Shown here in pieces: positions 1 to 7,693 of a DNA stretch of 27,860 bases. Each line of letters begins with the position of its first letter. Within the stretch, counting starts at the first letter, position 1. The notes under the pieces are model-generated. The model did no database searches. It worked only from the letters and a program-made list of their open reading frames with translations, and was not told where the DNA came from. Source of the stretch: Desulfobacula sp. (GTDB lineage: Bacteria; Desulfobacterota; Desulfobacteria; Desulfobacterales; Desulfobacteraceae); assembly GCA_018702715.1 (NCBI GenBank), contig JABIYQ010000479.1:1-27860 (forward strand), written 5' to 3'. A program made the position numbers and the translations under genes.

Positions 1-702
1 AAACCCCTTATTAAAAAAGAAAAAATAAAGTTAAATCCATCCAAAAAGCCTGAAATTAAATCTAAAATAAAGCCAACTATAGAATCTGAGATAAAACCAG
101 CCATAGGGACAGGTATTAAATCTGAGATAAAGTCAGCGATTGAATCAAGTGTTAAATCTGTGAAAAAACCAAAGATAATACCGAAAGAAAAAAAGCCCTT
201 GATATCTGATGGGAAAATGCTGACAACATTAAAAAAACCGGATTCATATGGCCAAATTAAGGTCCCGGAAAATGCAACACTGGCAAGAATGATGAGACTT
301 ATTTATGGCTCATTCAGATATTCGTATTTAAACAAACTAATAAAATATAATTCAAACCTCAATGATCCAAATAATGTTAAAACAGGCATGAATATAAATT
401 TTCCTGTTATAGAAAGCTCTGATTATCCCGATGACAAGAAATTTTTTATTGTTCTTTTTGAAACTGATCATTTTAAAAAATCATTTATTACTGCTCATAT
501 CTATCAATCCTCTGAGTTTAATGTTCGAGTTTTGCCCGTCTGGAGAAAGGATAAAGGGTTTTTCTTTCCTGTTGTTATTACCAAATCTTTTGTTTCCCTG
601 AATGCTGCCAAAAAATATAAAAAGAGCCAACCGGAAATTATTTTTGCAGAATGCAAGTCTGTATCGCAAATGAAAAATAACGAAAAAAAGCAAAAGGGGT
701 AA
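1..702 (+). CDS. C-terminal part of a Lys-rich, LysM-like pilus/secretion-associated protein (5' end outside window)
   Basis: The frame is open from base 1, so the gene begins before the window; an internal GTG at 160 is not needed as a start. The first ~75 visible residues are a low-complexity Lys/Ser/Ile/Pro stretch with degenerate repeats of the type SEIKPAI, resembling a linker. Residues ~83-137 look like a LysM module: an Asn-Ala-Thr-Leu start, an IYG-type centre, YNSNLNDPNNVKTGM, then a closing FPV strand. The last ~90 residues have alternating hydrophobic strands and could be a SPOR-like or other small domain. The gene ends 3 bases before the PilB/GspE-type ATPase gene. In MSHA and ExeA-type systems an ExeA-like ATPase or a peptidoglycan-binding protein sits in this position, so a role anchoring the machine to peptidoglycan is plausible, but this is inference from position and the LysM-like fold. 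Confidence 0.6.
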   Translation, partial: KPLIKKEKIKLNPSKKPEIKSKIKPTIESEIKPAIGTGIKSEIKSAIESSVKSVKKPKIIPKEKKPLISDGKMLTTLKKPDSYGQIKVPENATLARMMRLIYGSFRYSYLNKLIKYNSNLNDPNNVKTGMNINFPVIESSDYPDDKKFFIVLFETDHFKKSFITAHIYQSSEFNVRVLPVWRKDKGFFFPVVITKSFVSLNAAKKYKKSQPEIIFAECKSVSQMKNNEKKQKG

Positions 703-705
703 ATT

Positions 706-2415
706 TTGGCGAAACATAAACGGCTTGGTGAAATGCTCATTGATGCTAAGTTAATAAATACAGACCAGCTTGAGCAAGCTTTGTCAGATGCACGAAAGAG
801 TGGCTTGAAGTTAGGACAATATTTAATCAAGAAAGAAATTGTTAATGAAAAGACTATTGTTAATGCGATATCTGAACAGGTCAACATTAAAAAATTCAAT
901 CCCACTGATTATTCCATAACTTCAGATCTTTCAAAGATTATGGATATTGATACTGTAAATCGCTTTCAGGCCATCCCACTTGGAGAAAAAGCCGGCATCC
1001 TCTCTGTTGCCATGGTTGATCCTCTTGATATCCTGGCCGTTGATCATATTGAAATCCTTACAGATATGGAAGTGAATACTGTAATTTGTACTGAACAAAA
1101 TTTTAATGACCTTTTATCAAATATATTTGGTGCTTATGCTGGAAAAGATGGCGTAATGCAGCAAATACTTGATATTGAAGAAATGGATGTTGTTGAAGAA
1201 CAGGATTCCTATCCTGATCAAGTTGTCGAATCAACCCTTCATGATATGGCGGAAGAAGCACCGGTTATAAGACTTGTTAATTCTATTCTGGCACAGGCAG
1301 TGCGTGAGGGTGCAACCGATTTACATATTAGTCCTGAAAAAGATTATATTGAAATACGATTACGTGTTGATGGAAAACTTCATAATATCCCGGCTCCGCC
1401 TAAAAGGATGTTTTTACCTCTTGTTTCAAGAATTAAAATTTTATCCAATATTGATATTTCCATTTCCAGGATACCCCAGGACGGCAGGTTAACCATTATA
1501 ATGAATCATAAAGAAGTTAATATACGAGTTTCCACTATTCCCACTGTCTATGGTGAGAATCTTGTATTAAGGCTTCTTGATACAAGTTCGGGGATCAATT
1601 CCTTAGATAAAATCGGACTGTCTGCAAATAACATTCATGCTATAAAAAGAAATCTTGCTTTACCCTATGGAATGATTTTATGTACCGGCCCAACTGGAAG
1701 CGGAAAAAGTACCACCCTTTTTGCCATGTTAAGCGAAATCAACAAACCCGATACAAATATTATTACCCTTGAAGATCCTGTTGAATACAGGATGGAACAC
1801 ATACGTCAGGTACAATTGAATCATAAGGCCGGCATGACCTTTGCCAGTGGACTTCGTTCCATATTAAGACAGGACCCTGATGCAGTCATGATAGGTGAAA
1901 TAAGGGATTCTGACACTTCAAAAGTCGCTATCCAGGCTGCACTGACCGGGCATATGGTTTTCAGCACAGTTCATACAAATGATGCCACAGGAGCTTTAAC
2001 AAGGTTAGTGGACATGGGAGTTGAACGTTTCCTGGTGTCTTCTGTTCTCCTTGTGTCAATAGCCCAGCGCCTTGTTCGAAGGGTTTGTCCTTATTGCAAA
2101 AAATCTTACAAGCCCTCTGATAAGGAACTCAAATTCTGGGGACTAGAAAACAGAGATCCAGTCAACTTTGTCAAAGCCACAGGTTGCAGTCAGTGTATGG
2201 ATACAGGCTACAAAGGCCGAATTGGAATTTATGAAATCCTATTTATGGATGATGATATCCGACTAATGATTCTTCAAGAAAAATCAGCCCAGGAGATTGC
2301 TAAATTCACTACTTTATCAGGGCGATTGACAACCCTTAAAATGGATGCCGCTGAAAAAATATATAATGGTGATACCACTGGTAAAGAAGCGGTTTCTGCA
2401 GTTATGGCTAACTAA
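706..2415 (+). CDS. Type IV pilus / type II secretion assembly ATPase (PilB/GspE/MshE family)
   Basis: Hexameric cytoplasmic ATPase that powers pilin polymerisation. The 569 residues match the full family length. An N-terminal MshEN/T2SSE-N-type domain covers ~1-150. Walker A (GPTGSGKSTT) lies at ~328-337, a Walker-B-like segment ending GEIRD at ~396, and a His-box region with TGHMVFSTVHTND follows. A tetracysteine zinc site has CPYC near 460 and CSQC near 493. The start is TTG, supported by an AGGGG Shine-Dalgarno about 6 bases upstream; no ATG gives the conserved MAKHKRLGEML-type N-terminus. It is followed after 1 base by the platform-protein gene. The family is certain. Whether the system is a type IVa pilus, an MSHA-like pilus or a type II secretion pseudopilus cannot be decided from this protein, although the neighbouring prepilin favours a pilus. 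Confidence 0.93.
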   Translation: MAKHKRLGEMLIDAKLINTDQLEQALSDARKSGLKLGQYLIKKEIVNEKTIVNAISEQVNIKKFNPTDYSITSDLSKIMDIDTVNRFQAIPLGEKAGILSVAMVDPLDILAVDHIEILTDMEVNTVICTEQNFNDLLSNIFGAYAGKDGVMQQILDIEEMDVVEEQDSYPDQVVESTLHDMAEEAPVIRLVNSILAQAVREGATDLHISPEKDYIEIRLRVDGKLHNIPAPPKRMFLPLVSRIKILSNIDISISRIPQDGRLTIIMNHKEVNIRVSTIPTVYGENLVLRLLDTSSGINSLDKIGLSANNIHAIKRNLALPYGMILCTGPTGSGKSTTLFAMLSEINKPDTNIITLEDPVEYRMEHIRQVQLNHKAGMTFASGLRSILRQDPDAVMIGEIRDSDTSKVAIQAALTGHMVFSTVHTNDATGALTRLVDMGVERFLVSSVLLVSIAQRLVRRVCPYCKKSYKPSDKELKFWGLENRDPVNFVKATGCSQCMDTGYKGRIGIYEILFMDDDIRLMILQEKSAQEIAKFTTLSGRLTTLKMDAAEKIYNGDTTGKEAVSAVMAN

Positions 2416-2416
2416 T

Positions 2417-3637
2417 ATGGCAATTTTTAAATTCAAAGCGTTAAGTGAACAGGGAAATGAAATTTCAGGTGAAATCGAAGCAGAATCGAAAAGACATGCC
2501 CTTGAGCTCATTTCTTTAAAAGGTCATATTCCTGAATCTGTTAAAAAAAAATCTGGAGCTTCAACCAAAAAACAAGGTTCTCAAAAATTTGAAAAATTTT
2601 TTAAATCTGTTCAACCCAAAGAGCTGGTGCTTTATAGCATGCAGTTGAAAACACTTATAAAGGCAGGTGTTTCTATTGTTCAAACTTTTCAGATTATGGA
2701 AAATCAGACTGAAAACCAAACACTTCGACGTGTCACCGCAGAAATGGCGGAAAGCGTACGACAAGGTGCTTCGCTTTATGATGCTTTTTCCAAACATAAA
2801 AACATTTTCAATAACCTTTATCTGAGCATGATTAAAGCAGGGGAATTATCCGGAACACTTCCTCTTGTTCTAGACAGGCTTATTTATATCCAGGAACATG
2901 AGGAAAAGGTGCGATCTGAAATTAAATCAGCAATCCGTTATCCTGCCATGGTCATCTTTTTTTTGTTCGGCGCTTTTTTCGTACTTCTTACCTTTGTAAT
3001 TCCAAAATTTGTTGCGATATTTGCAGATGCAGGCTTAGATCTTCCTCTGCCGACCCAAATCTGCATGGGGATGTATTTCGTACTTGCAAATTATTGGCTT
3101 TATATGCTTGTAATCATTATGGGATTTATCATTTTCCTTATCCAGTATATTAAAACTGAAAATGGACTTTTTATGAAAGATCTCTTTTTAATGAAATTAC
3201 CATTGGTCGGGCCACTTTTTATAAAATCAGCAATGTCCCGGTTTGGCAGTATTTTTTCAATTCTTCAGGCCAGTGGTGTTTCTGTACTTGACTCTTTAGA
3301 AATTCTTTCCGACACCATAAACAATAATGCAATTACAAAAGAATTTGATAGAATTAAAGAACTCCTGGTTGAAGGCAGGGGAATTTCCATGCCACTTAGA
3401 CAGGCAAAATATTTTACACCCATGGTTGTAAATATGGTTGCCATAGGCGAGGAAACAGGCGACCTTGATATTATGCTGGAACAGGTCGCTAAACATTACG
3501 ATAGAGAGGTTGAATATGCAACAAAAAGCCTGTCCGACGCATTGGGTCCTATACTTGTTGTAGGACTTGCCGCTGTTGTAGGATTTTTTGCAACGGCAAT
3601 ATTCCTACCGATGTGGGATTTAACAAAAATGGTTTGA
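2417..3637 (+). CDS. Inner-membrane platform protein, PilC/GspF/MshG family
   Basis: 406-residue integral membrane protein that couples the assembly ATPase to pilin extraction from the inner membrane. ATG 2417 was chosen over an upstream in-frame codon at 2345 because it gives the family's N-terminus (AIFKFKALSEQGNEISGEIEAES) and begins 1 base after the ATPase stop. Two T2SSF repeats are visible, at ~65-190 and ~270-395. Each contains the KAGELSGTLPLVLDRL or AIGEETGDLDIMLEQV signature and is followed by strong membrane segments (about 168-200, 215-245 and a final helix near 375-400). It is tightly clustered with the ATPase upstream and the sigma-54 activator downstream, consistent with one pilus operon. 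Confidence 0.93.
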   Translation: MAIFKFKALSEQGNEISGEIEAESKRHALELISLKGHIPESVKKKSGASTKKQGSQKFEKFFKSVQPKELVLYSMQLKTLIKAGVSIVQTFQIMENQTENQTLRRVTAEMAESVRQGASLYDAFSKHKNIFNNLYLSMIKAGELSGTLPLVLDRLIYIQEHEEKVRSEIKSAIRYPAMVIFFLFGAFFVLLTFVIPKFVAIFADAGLDLPLPTQICMGMYFVLANYWLYMLVIIMGFIIFLIQYIKTENGLFMKDLFLMKLPLVGPLFIKSAMSRFGSIFSILQASGVSVLDSLEILSDTINNNAITKEFDRIKELLVEGRGISMPLRQAKYFTPMVVNMVAIGEETGDLDIMLEQVAKHYDREVEYATKSLSDALGPILVVGLAAVVGFFATAIFLPMWDLTKMV

Positions 3638-3638
3638 T

Positions 3639-3643
3639 AGGGA
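3639..3643 (+). promoter_or_regulatory. Shine-Dalgarno (AGGGA) supporting the TTG start of the sigma-54 activator
   Basis: AGGGA ends 5 bases before TTG 3649. The other in-frame candidates, GTG 3613 and TTG 3634 (whose first bases overlap the upstream stop as TTGA), have no comparable upstream purine box. The choice of start changes only about 12 N-terminal residues. Confidence 0.45.
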
Positions 3644-3648
3644 CAGCT

Positions 3649-5097
3649 TTGAAAGCTTTTTACAATAAAAGAAAAAATCAAAAAAAATCTTCCACTGAGC
3701 TAAGATATACTTTAAGCCTTTATTTTTTAATTCCAATAATTTTTGCGGGGATATCGATCTTTGCTTTTATTATTGGTTTGAATTTAGACACGACTTTGTA
3801 CAGTCCAACAACAAAAGTGTTTTTAGGAACAGGACTGGGGGTGCTGGCATTTTTGTGCGGATTGCTACTCTTTTGGTTTGTTCTGCAACCCATTAAACAG
3901 TTTATAAAAAAAACAAAAAATTTACCAATATTCCAGGAACGAGATAACAGAGAACGCAGAAAGTCATGGAAACAGCCTGATAATGAGATCCAATATTATA
4001 GCCAGGTGTTAAGCCATGCTACAGATATTTTGGGAAAGATTGAAGCAACAAGGCTTTTTCCAGAAATAATTGGTCATTGCAGAACCATGCGCCACTTATT
4101 TAGTCAGATTCTTAAGGTTGCTCCTTCTGAAGCCACAGTCCTTATAATGGGTGAAAGCGGTACGGGCAAGGAACTTGTAGCTGATGCCGTTTATAGACAA
4201 AGCCATCGAGTTGGTAAACCTTTTGTTAAGATCAATTGTGTTGCTATTCCTGAAAATCTTCTCGAAAGCGAATTTTTCGGACATGAAAAAGGTTCCTTCA
4301 CAGGAGCCATCGCTCAAAAAAAAGGAAAGTTTGAACTGGCTAATTCCGGAACAATTTTTCTTGATGAAATTGGTGATATATCACCCGCAATACAGGCAAA
4401 ACTGCTTCGTGTATTGCAGGAAAAAGAATTTAGTAGAATAGGCAGTAATAAATCTATAATAGTTGATGTACGCTTTATTACCGCAACAAATAAAAATCTT
4501 CCTGAAATGGTAAAAAAGGGTGAGTTCAGAGAAGATCTCTATCATCGCCTTAATGTGTTTCCCATGGTATTGCCTCCCTTAAGACAAAGAGAGGATATAT
4601 CGGATTTGACCGACTATTTTCTTGAAAATCTACCTTTACAAAGTTCTAAACATAAATTTGATGACGGATCTCAAAATGAGGAATTTTTTCAAAACACATC
4701 CAGGCAAATTATAATCTCCGAGGAGGCCTTGGAGTATCTGGAATCATATTCATGGCCGGGTAATGTAAGAGAACTTAAAAATATCATTGAAAGGGCTGCA
4801 CTTATTTCTGAAACAGGTATTATTGAGATTTCTCATCTTCCTTTAACTATCCTTGGGCACGAAACAGACAATATTTCTTCTTTCCTAAATACGATTGGTC
4901 TGTCTGAAGGAGTATCAATGGATGATCACTTAAGGAGTATGGAAAAGAAGATGATTATATCAGCTTTGATTAAATCCGGGTGTAAACAGGTAGCAGCAGC
5001 AGAACTTTTGAACATAAATAAGCGAAGCCTCTGGCACAGGATAAAAAAATATGAAATTGATGTAGCTTCTCTTCAAAAGCTACAAAATTTGGAGTAA
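3649..5097 (+). CDS. Membrane-anchored sigma-54-dependent transcriptional activator (AAA+ / Fis-type HTH)
   Basis: About 482 residues from TTG 3649; GTG 3613 or TTG 3634 are alternatives. A basic N-terminus is followed by two hydrophobic helices (~25-47 and ~60-85), so the protein is probably tethered to the inner membrane. No receiver, PAS or GAF domain is obvious between the helices and the AAA+ core. The core has Walker A GESGTGKE near 167, the sigma-54-contact loop as GSFTGA near 214 (Ser in place of the commonest Ala), and Walker B GTIFLDEIGD near 233. The C-terminus carries a Fis-type helix-turn-helix (~440-470, KQVAAAELLNINKRSLWHRIKK). It lies between the platform-protein gene and the prepilin gene, and a -24/-12 promoter precedes the prepilin, so pilin transcription is its most likely target. 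This parallels PilR-type control of pilA but lacks the phosphorylatable receiver. Confidence 0.88.
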   Translation: MKAFYNKRKNQKKSSTELRYTLSLYFLIPIIFAGISIFAFIIGLNLDTTLYSPTTKVFLGTGLGVLAFLCGLLLFWFVLQPIKQFIKKTKNLPIFQERDNRERRKSWKQPDNEIQYYSQVLSHATDILGKIEATRLFPEIIGHCRTMRHLFSQILKVAPSEATVLIMGESGTGKELVADAVYRQSHRVGKPFVKINCVAIPENLLESEFFGHEKGSFTGAIAQKKGKFELANSGTIFLDEIGDISPAIQAKLLRVLQEKEFSRIGSNKSIIVDVRFITATNKNLPEMVKKGEFREDLYHRLNVFPMVLPPLRQREDISDLTDYFLENLPLQSSKHKFDDGSQNEEFFQNTSRQIIISEEALEYLESYSWPGNVRELKNIIERAALISETGIIEISHLPLTILGHETDNISSFLNTIGLSEGVSMDDHLRSMEKKMIISALIKSGCKQVAAAELLNINKRSLWHRIKKYEIDVASLQKLQNLE

Positions 5098-5241
5098 AGC
5101 CCCCATTGTTTAGTGCTTTGTAAATGATTTTTGTATAAATCTACTGCCATTCTATTTAAATAATCTATAAGACTCTATTGTAAATATCATTCTCTAAAAT
5201 CAAATCAATTCGTTAATAAAAATCAAACAATTCAGAATGTT

Positions 5242-5277
5242 CAAATATTTTAAATAAGTTGCTAAGGGAAATATTTG
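5242..5277. promoter_or_regulatory. Candidate activator-binding inverted repeat upstream of the sigma-54 promoter
   Basis: CAAATATTT (5242-5250) and AAATATTTG (5269-5277) are exact reverse complements separated by 18 bases. They are centred about 90 bases before the predicted transcription start, within the usual range for a sigma-54 enhancer. The region is AT-rich, so a chance match is quite possible. Confidence 0.25.
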
Positions 5278-5325
5278 TGAATAAATAGCAAATATATGAA
5301 AGGATAAATTAAAAATTTTCAAAAA

Positions 5326-5341
5326 TGGTATAAAAATTGCT
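5326..5341 (+). promoter_or_regulatory. Sigma-54 (RpoN) -24/-12 promoter for the prepilin gene
   Basis: TGGTATAAAAATTGCT fits the sigma-54 consensus TGGYAYRNNNNTTGCW at every constrained position, with GG (5327-5328) and GC (5339-5340) at the required spacing. Transcription should begin near 5351, giving a ~110-base leader before the prepilin. The gene immediately upstream encodes a sigma-54 activator, which independently supports the call. Confidence 0.8.
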
Positions 5342-5463
5342 CTTAATAACTTTCTAACACATTAAGTGACACGGCAAAATATATGATTTTACATTTGATG
5401 CTTACCATTAAGTAAGATTTAAAGGTCTAAAAATTAATGCATAATAATTAAAGGAGAAAAATT

Positions 5464-5889
5464 ATGAAAAGGCAAAAAAATCCATTGAAAAATGAAAAAG
5501 GTTTTACACTTATTGAAATCATTGCAGTACTTGTAATTTTGGGTATCCTTGCAGCTGTTGCAGTACCAAAGTATATGGATTTGCAGAACCAGGCCAGAAT
5601 TAAATCTGCTCAGGCAGCTATTGCTGAAGTAAAAGCCAGACTCTCAAACGGCTATGGACAATACCTGCTTAAAAACAATGGTACTGCACCGACCACTATT
5701 GCGGCACTATGTGGGACAAATGGCATAAATGATGCCACTATTATGCCGGTGAATGGTGTTGGAACTGTTCCCATGGGAGATGATTACTTAGTTAAAACTA
5801 CTGTTTCAACAAACGTTGCAACGATTACAGTTTCAAAAGTCCAAAATGTGGCTACTACAGTTCCAGCAGCCACATGGACAGTTCCTTAA
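5464..5889 (+). CDS. Type IV prepilin / major pilin-like protein (MshA/PilA/GspG-like)
   Basis: 141-residue prepilin with a short basic leader ending in Gly13. Cleavage by prepilin peptidase is predicted between G13 and F14. The mature N-terminus FTLIEIIAVLVILGILAAVAV has Glu at position 5 and the canonical ~22-residue hydrophobic helix. The rest is a small Gly/Thr/Val-rich globular domain with a single Cys, so the C-terminal disulfide loop of many type IVa pilins is absent. A strong AAAGGAG site lies 6-7 bases before ATG 5464. The gene has its own sigma-54 promoter and a strong terminator, consistent with an abundant, separately regulated subunit. Whether it is a major pilin or a pseudopilin is not settled by sequence; the isolated regulated promoter favours a major pilin. 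Confidence 0.9.
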   Translation: MKRQKNPLKNEKGFTLIEIIAVLVILGILAAVAVPKYMDLQNQARIKSAQAAIAEVKARLSNGYGQYLLKNNGTAPTTIAALCGTNGINDATIMPVNGVGTVPMGDDYLVKTTVSTNVATITVSKVQNVATTVPAATWTVP

Positions 5890-5928
5890 ACCCTGTGTCT
5901 TAATATTTCTTTTAGAAGAGATCATCTA

Positions 5929-5980
5929 ATTATTTTGAGCCGGAGGCAAAAGTCTCCAGCTCAAAATAATTTTTTTATTT
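5929..5980 (+). terminator. Strong intrinsic terminator after the prepilin gene
   Basis: A 12-base-pair perfect stem (ATTATTTTGAGC at 5929-5940 with GCTCAAAATAAT at 5959-5970) encloses a smaller GGAG/CTCC stem and is followed by a T-rich run. It ends the pilin transcript. The AT pairs at its base also give it some terminator character on the - strand, where the next gene ends at 5993. Confidence 0.85.
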
Positions 5981-5992
5981 TTTAAATCTTAA

Positions 5993-6676
5993 TTATAATA
6001 ATTTTGGATCGGTCTGAAAATTTGTAATATAGAATTGATTTTTTTTTTTAAAAAATACAAGCCCGTCAAGATAACCCACCTCCCCTGCAACCTCAAGTTT
6101 AAGATCCAGCTTGAACTCTTTTAAAGGATAAATATTCCAGTCATGGGAAACACAGATGGCAATCTGGTTTTCTTTGAGGTTTTTAATTTTTTCCTTCATA
6201 AATTCACATAAAATATCTGAAGTCTTTTTTGGATTTTCCATTATAGTTTCATCAAAATGGTTATCAAACCACTTGCGCAGGAAAAGTTCATTTCCATATT
6301 TTTCAATAAGAGGAACAGCTTTTTCGATATCCTTTACATAAAATGGTGAAAGCATGGCATCCATGCAATTGTGATCAATACTTTGCTTATTGTTTTTTGT
6401 AAATCCCTTATCAATCAAAAAAGAGGTCTCAATACATCTTCCCAAAAAACTTGAAAATAATTTTGGCATGGCACCTGAACGCATACCAACACCAAAATCA
6501 ACGGCAAATTGTTTGCCTGCATCTGTTAATCCCATAAATGGTTCCAATCCTATATCTTCTGAAAAAAATCTTTCCGAATGTCGTATAAGGACACTAATTT
6601 TTTTTATCCCGCTATCCATTAAGTCATTTATGGTATCAATGGTTTGTTTTGTTCTTACTTGATATTTTGGTGTCAT
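5993..6676 (-). CDS. Histidine phosphatase superfamily protein (phosphoglycerate-mutase-like fold)
   Basis: 227 residues. The N-terminal catalytic motif is I-R-H-S-E-R, with Arg32, His33 and Arg36 in place of the common RHGxR. The second conserved His (H178) lies in CVSHDWNIY near the C-terminus, followed by a Gly-rich strand. These are the phosphohistidine nucleophile and its partner in this superfamily, so a phosphomonoesterase or mutase activity is expected; the substrate cannot be named. The HSER variant suggests a divergent branch. ATG 6676 has an AGGAG box about 10 bases upstream. It is transcribed divergently from the arginase gene across a 108-base spacer and converges on the prepilin terminator. 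Confidence 0.75.
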   Translation of the reverse strand: MTPKYQVRTKQTIDTINDLMDSGIKKISVLIRHSERFFSEDIGLEPFMGLTDAGKQFAVDFGVGMRSGAMPKLFSSFLGRCIETSFLIDKGFTKNNKQSIDHNCMDAMLSPFYVKDIEKAVPLIEKYGNELFLRKWFDNHFDETIMENPKKTSDILCEFMKEKIKNLKENQIAICVSHDWNIYPLKEFKLDLKLEVAGEVGYLDGLVFFKKKNQFYITNFQTDPKLL

Positions 6677-6713
6677 GTATGAGATGCTCCTAAGAACCTT
6701 GTGTGTGTTTATC

Positions 6714-6743
6714 TTGAATAGTTTTCTTACTCTATGCTATTAT
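6714..6743 (+). promoter_or_regulatory. Putative sigma-70 promoter of the arginase-helicase operon
   Basis: TTGAAT (6714-6719), an 18-base spacer and TATTAT (6738-6743) lie in the divergent spacer. They predict transcription from about 6750 and a ~35-base leader before ATG 6785. The call is motif-based only. Confidence 0.4.
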
Positions 6744-6784
6744 TGCTGTCAAGGTGAGAAACAATCTTTAAGGAGTCTGGCTCA

Positions 6785-7693
6785 ATGATAAAAAATATCA
6801 GTATTATCGGAGTTCCCATGGATTTTGGACAGCAGCTTCGCGGGGTGGACATGGGACCTGCTGCTGTCAGGTATACAGGATTGATTTCAAGGCTCAGATC
6901 TTTGGGCCACAAAGTTGTTGATACAGGAGATATCAATATTCCAATCAGAGATTGCGATCTCACCGCAAGTTGTAATGAAACCCAGGATAAAGACAAATAT
7001 TTAAAGGAAATCACCCAGATTTGCGAATCTATATATAGAGCCGGAAAAACTATAGTGCAAAAAGGAGATTTTCCCTTATTTATCGGAGGAGATCACTCCA
7101 TTGCAGTGGGAACTATTGCCGCTGTCACAAACAACGAACCAACAGGACTTATATGGATTGATGCCCATGGTGATTTTAATACCCCCCAAACTTCTCCCAG
7201 CGGAAATATTCATGGAATGCCTTTGGCAGCTCTTATTGGAGAAGGCCACCCTTCCCTGGTCAATGTGGGAAGAAAAGGTGCTAAAATTCATCCTGATAAT
7301 GTCGTTCTGATCGGTCAAAGAGATCTGGATAGAAAAGAGAAAAAGAGACTGAAAAAAGCAGGAATAGCTGTATTTACCATGCGGGATATTGATGAGCAGG
7401 GGATTAGTTCTGTTGCCAACAAAGCGCTGATGAAACTTGTTCATTTAAAAAAAATACATTTGACTGTGGACATGGATGCCCTTGATCCTGTTGAAGCACC
7501 TGGTGTGGGAACACCTGTTCCCGGGGGAATTTCCTATCGGGAAGCACATCTGTTAATGGAAATCCTTTCAGATTCCGGTAAGATATGCTCAATGGATATG
7601 GTTGAAATTAACCCGATTTTGGATGTTGCCAATCAAACTGCAGAACTGGCCGTTGAATTGATACTATCTGCATTAGGGAAAAGTATTTTGTGA
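6785..7693 (+). CDS. rocF: Arginase (ureohydrolase family, Bacillus RocF-like)
   Basis: Hydrolyses L-arginine to L-ornithine and urea with a binuclear manganese centre. The 302 residues match bacterial arginases. Metal ligands are visible: H104 in GGDHS, D126/H128/D130 in DAHGD, and D229/D231 in DMDALDP; a Glu (E274) in VEINP follows in the C-terminal motif. The SGNIHGM segment at 139-145 is the arginase-type substrate loop, which argues for arginase over agmatinase. ATG 6785 follows an AAGGAGT box. The stop overlaps the GTG of the helicase gene (GTGA), so the two are probably translationally coupled, although no functional link is obvious. No urease or rocDE gene is in the window, so the physiological role (arginine catabolism or ornithine/polyamine supply) is open. 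Confidence 0.9.
   Translation: MIKNISIIGVPMDFGQQLRGVDMGPAAVRYTGLISRLRSLGHKVVDTGDINIPIRDCDLTASCNETQDKDKYLKEITQICESIYRAGKTIVQKGDFPLFIGGDHSIAVGTIAAVTNNEPTGLIWIDAHGDFNTPQTSPSGNIHGMPLAALIGEGHPSLVNVGRKGAKIHPDNVVLIGQRDLDRKEKKRLKKAGIAVFTMRDIDEQGISSVANKALMKLVHLKKIHLTVDMDALDPVEAPGVGTPVPGGISYREAHLLMEILSDSGKICSMDMVEINPILDVANQTAELAVELILSALGKSIL

Larger units (their letters stand above)
5098..5463 (+). other. Long regulatory spacer upstream of the prepilin gene
   Basis: This 366-base, very AT-rich spacer contains no convincing gene. It holds an inverted repeat (5242-5277), a -24/-12 promoter (5326-5341), a duplicated CATTAAGT (5360-5367 and 5406-5413), and a small CTTAC/GTAAG hairpin (5401-5416) in the predicted leader. 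It ends with a strong AAAGGAG ribosome-binding site just before ATG 5464. The predicted leader is about 110 bases. Confidence 0.6.

Noticed and set aside
504..905. 133-codon open frame on the - strand
   Set aside because: Spans the end of the LysM-like gene and the start of the ATPase gene in antisense; both + strand genes are clearly real.
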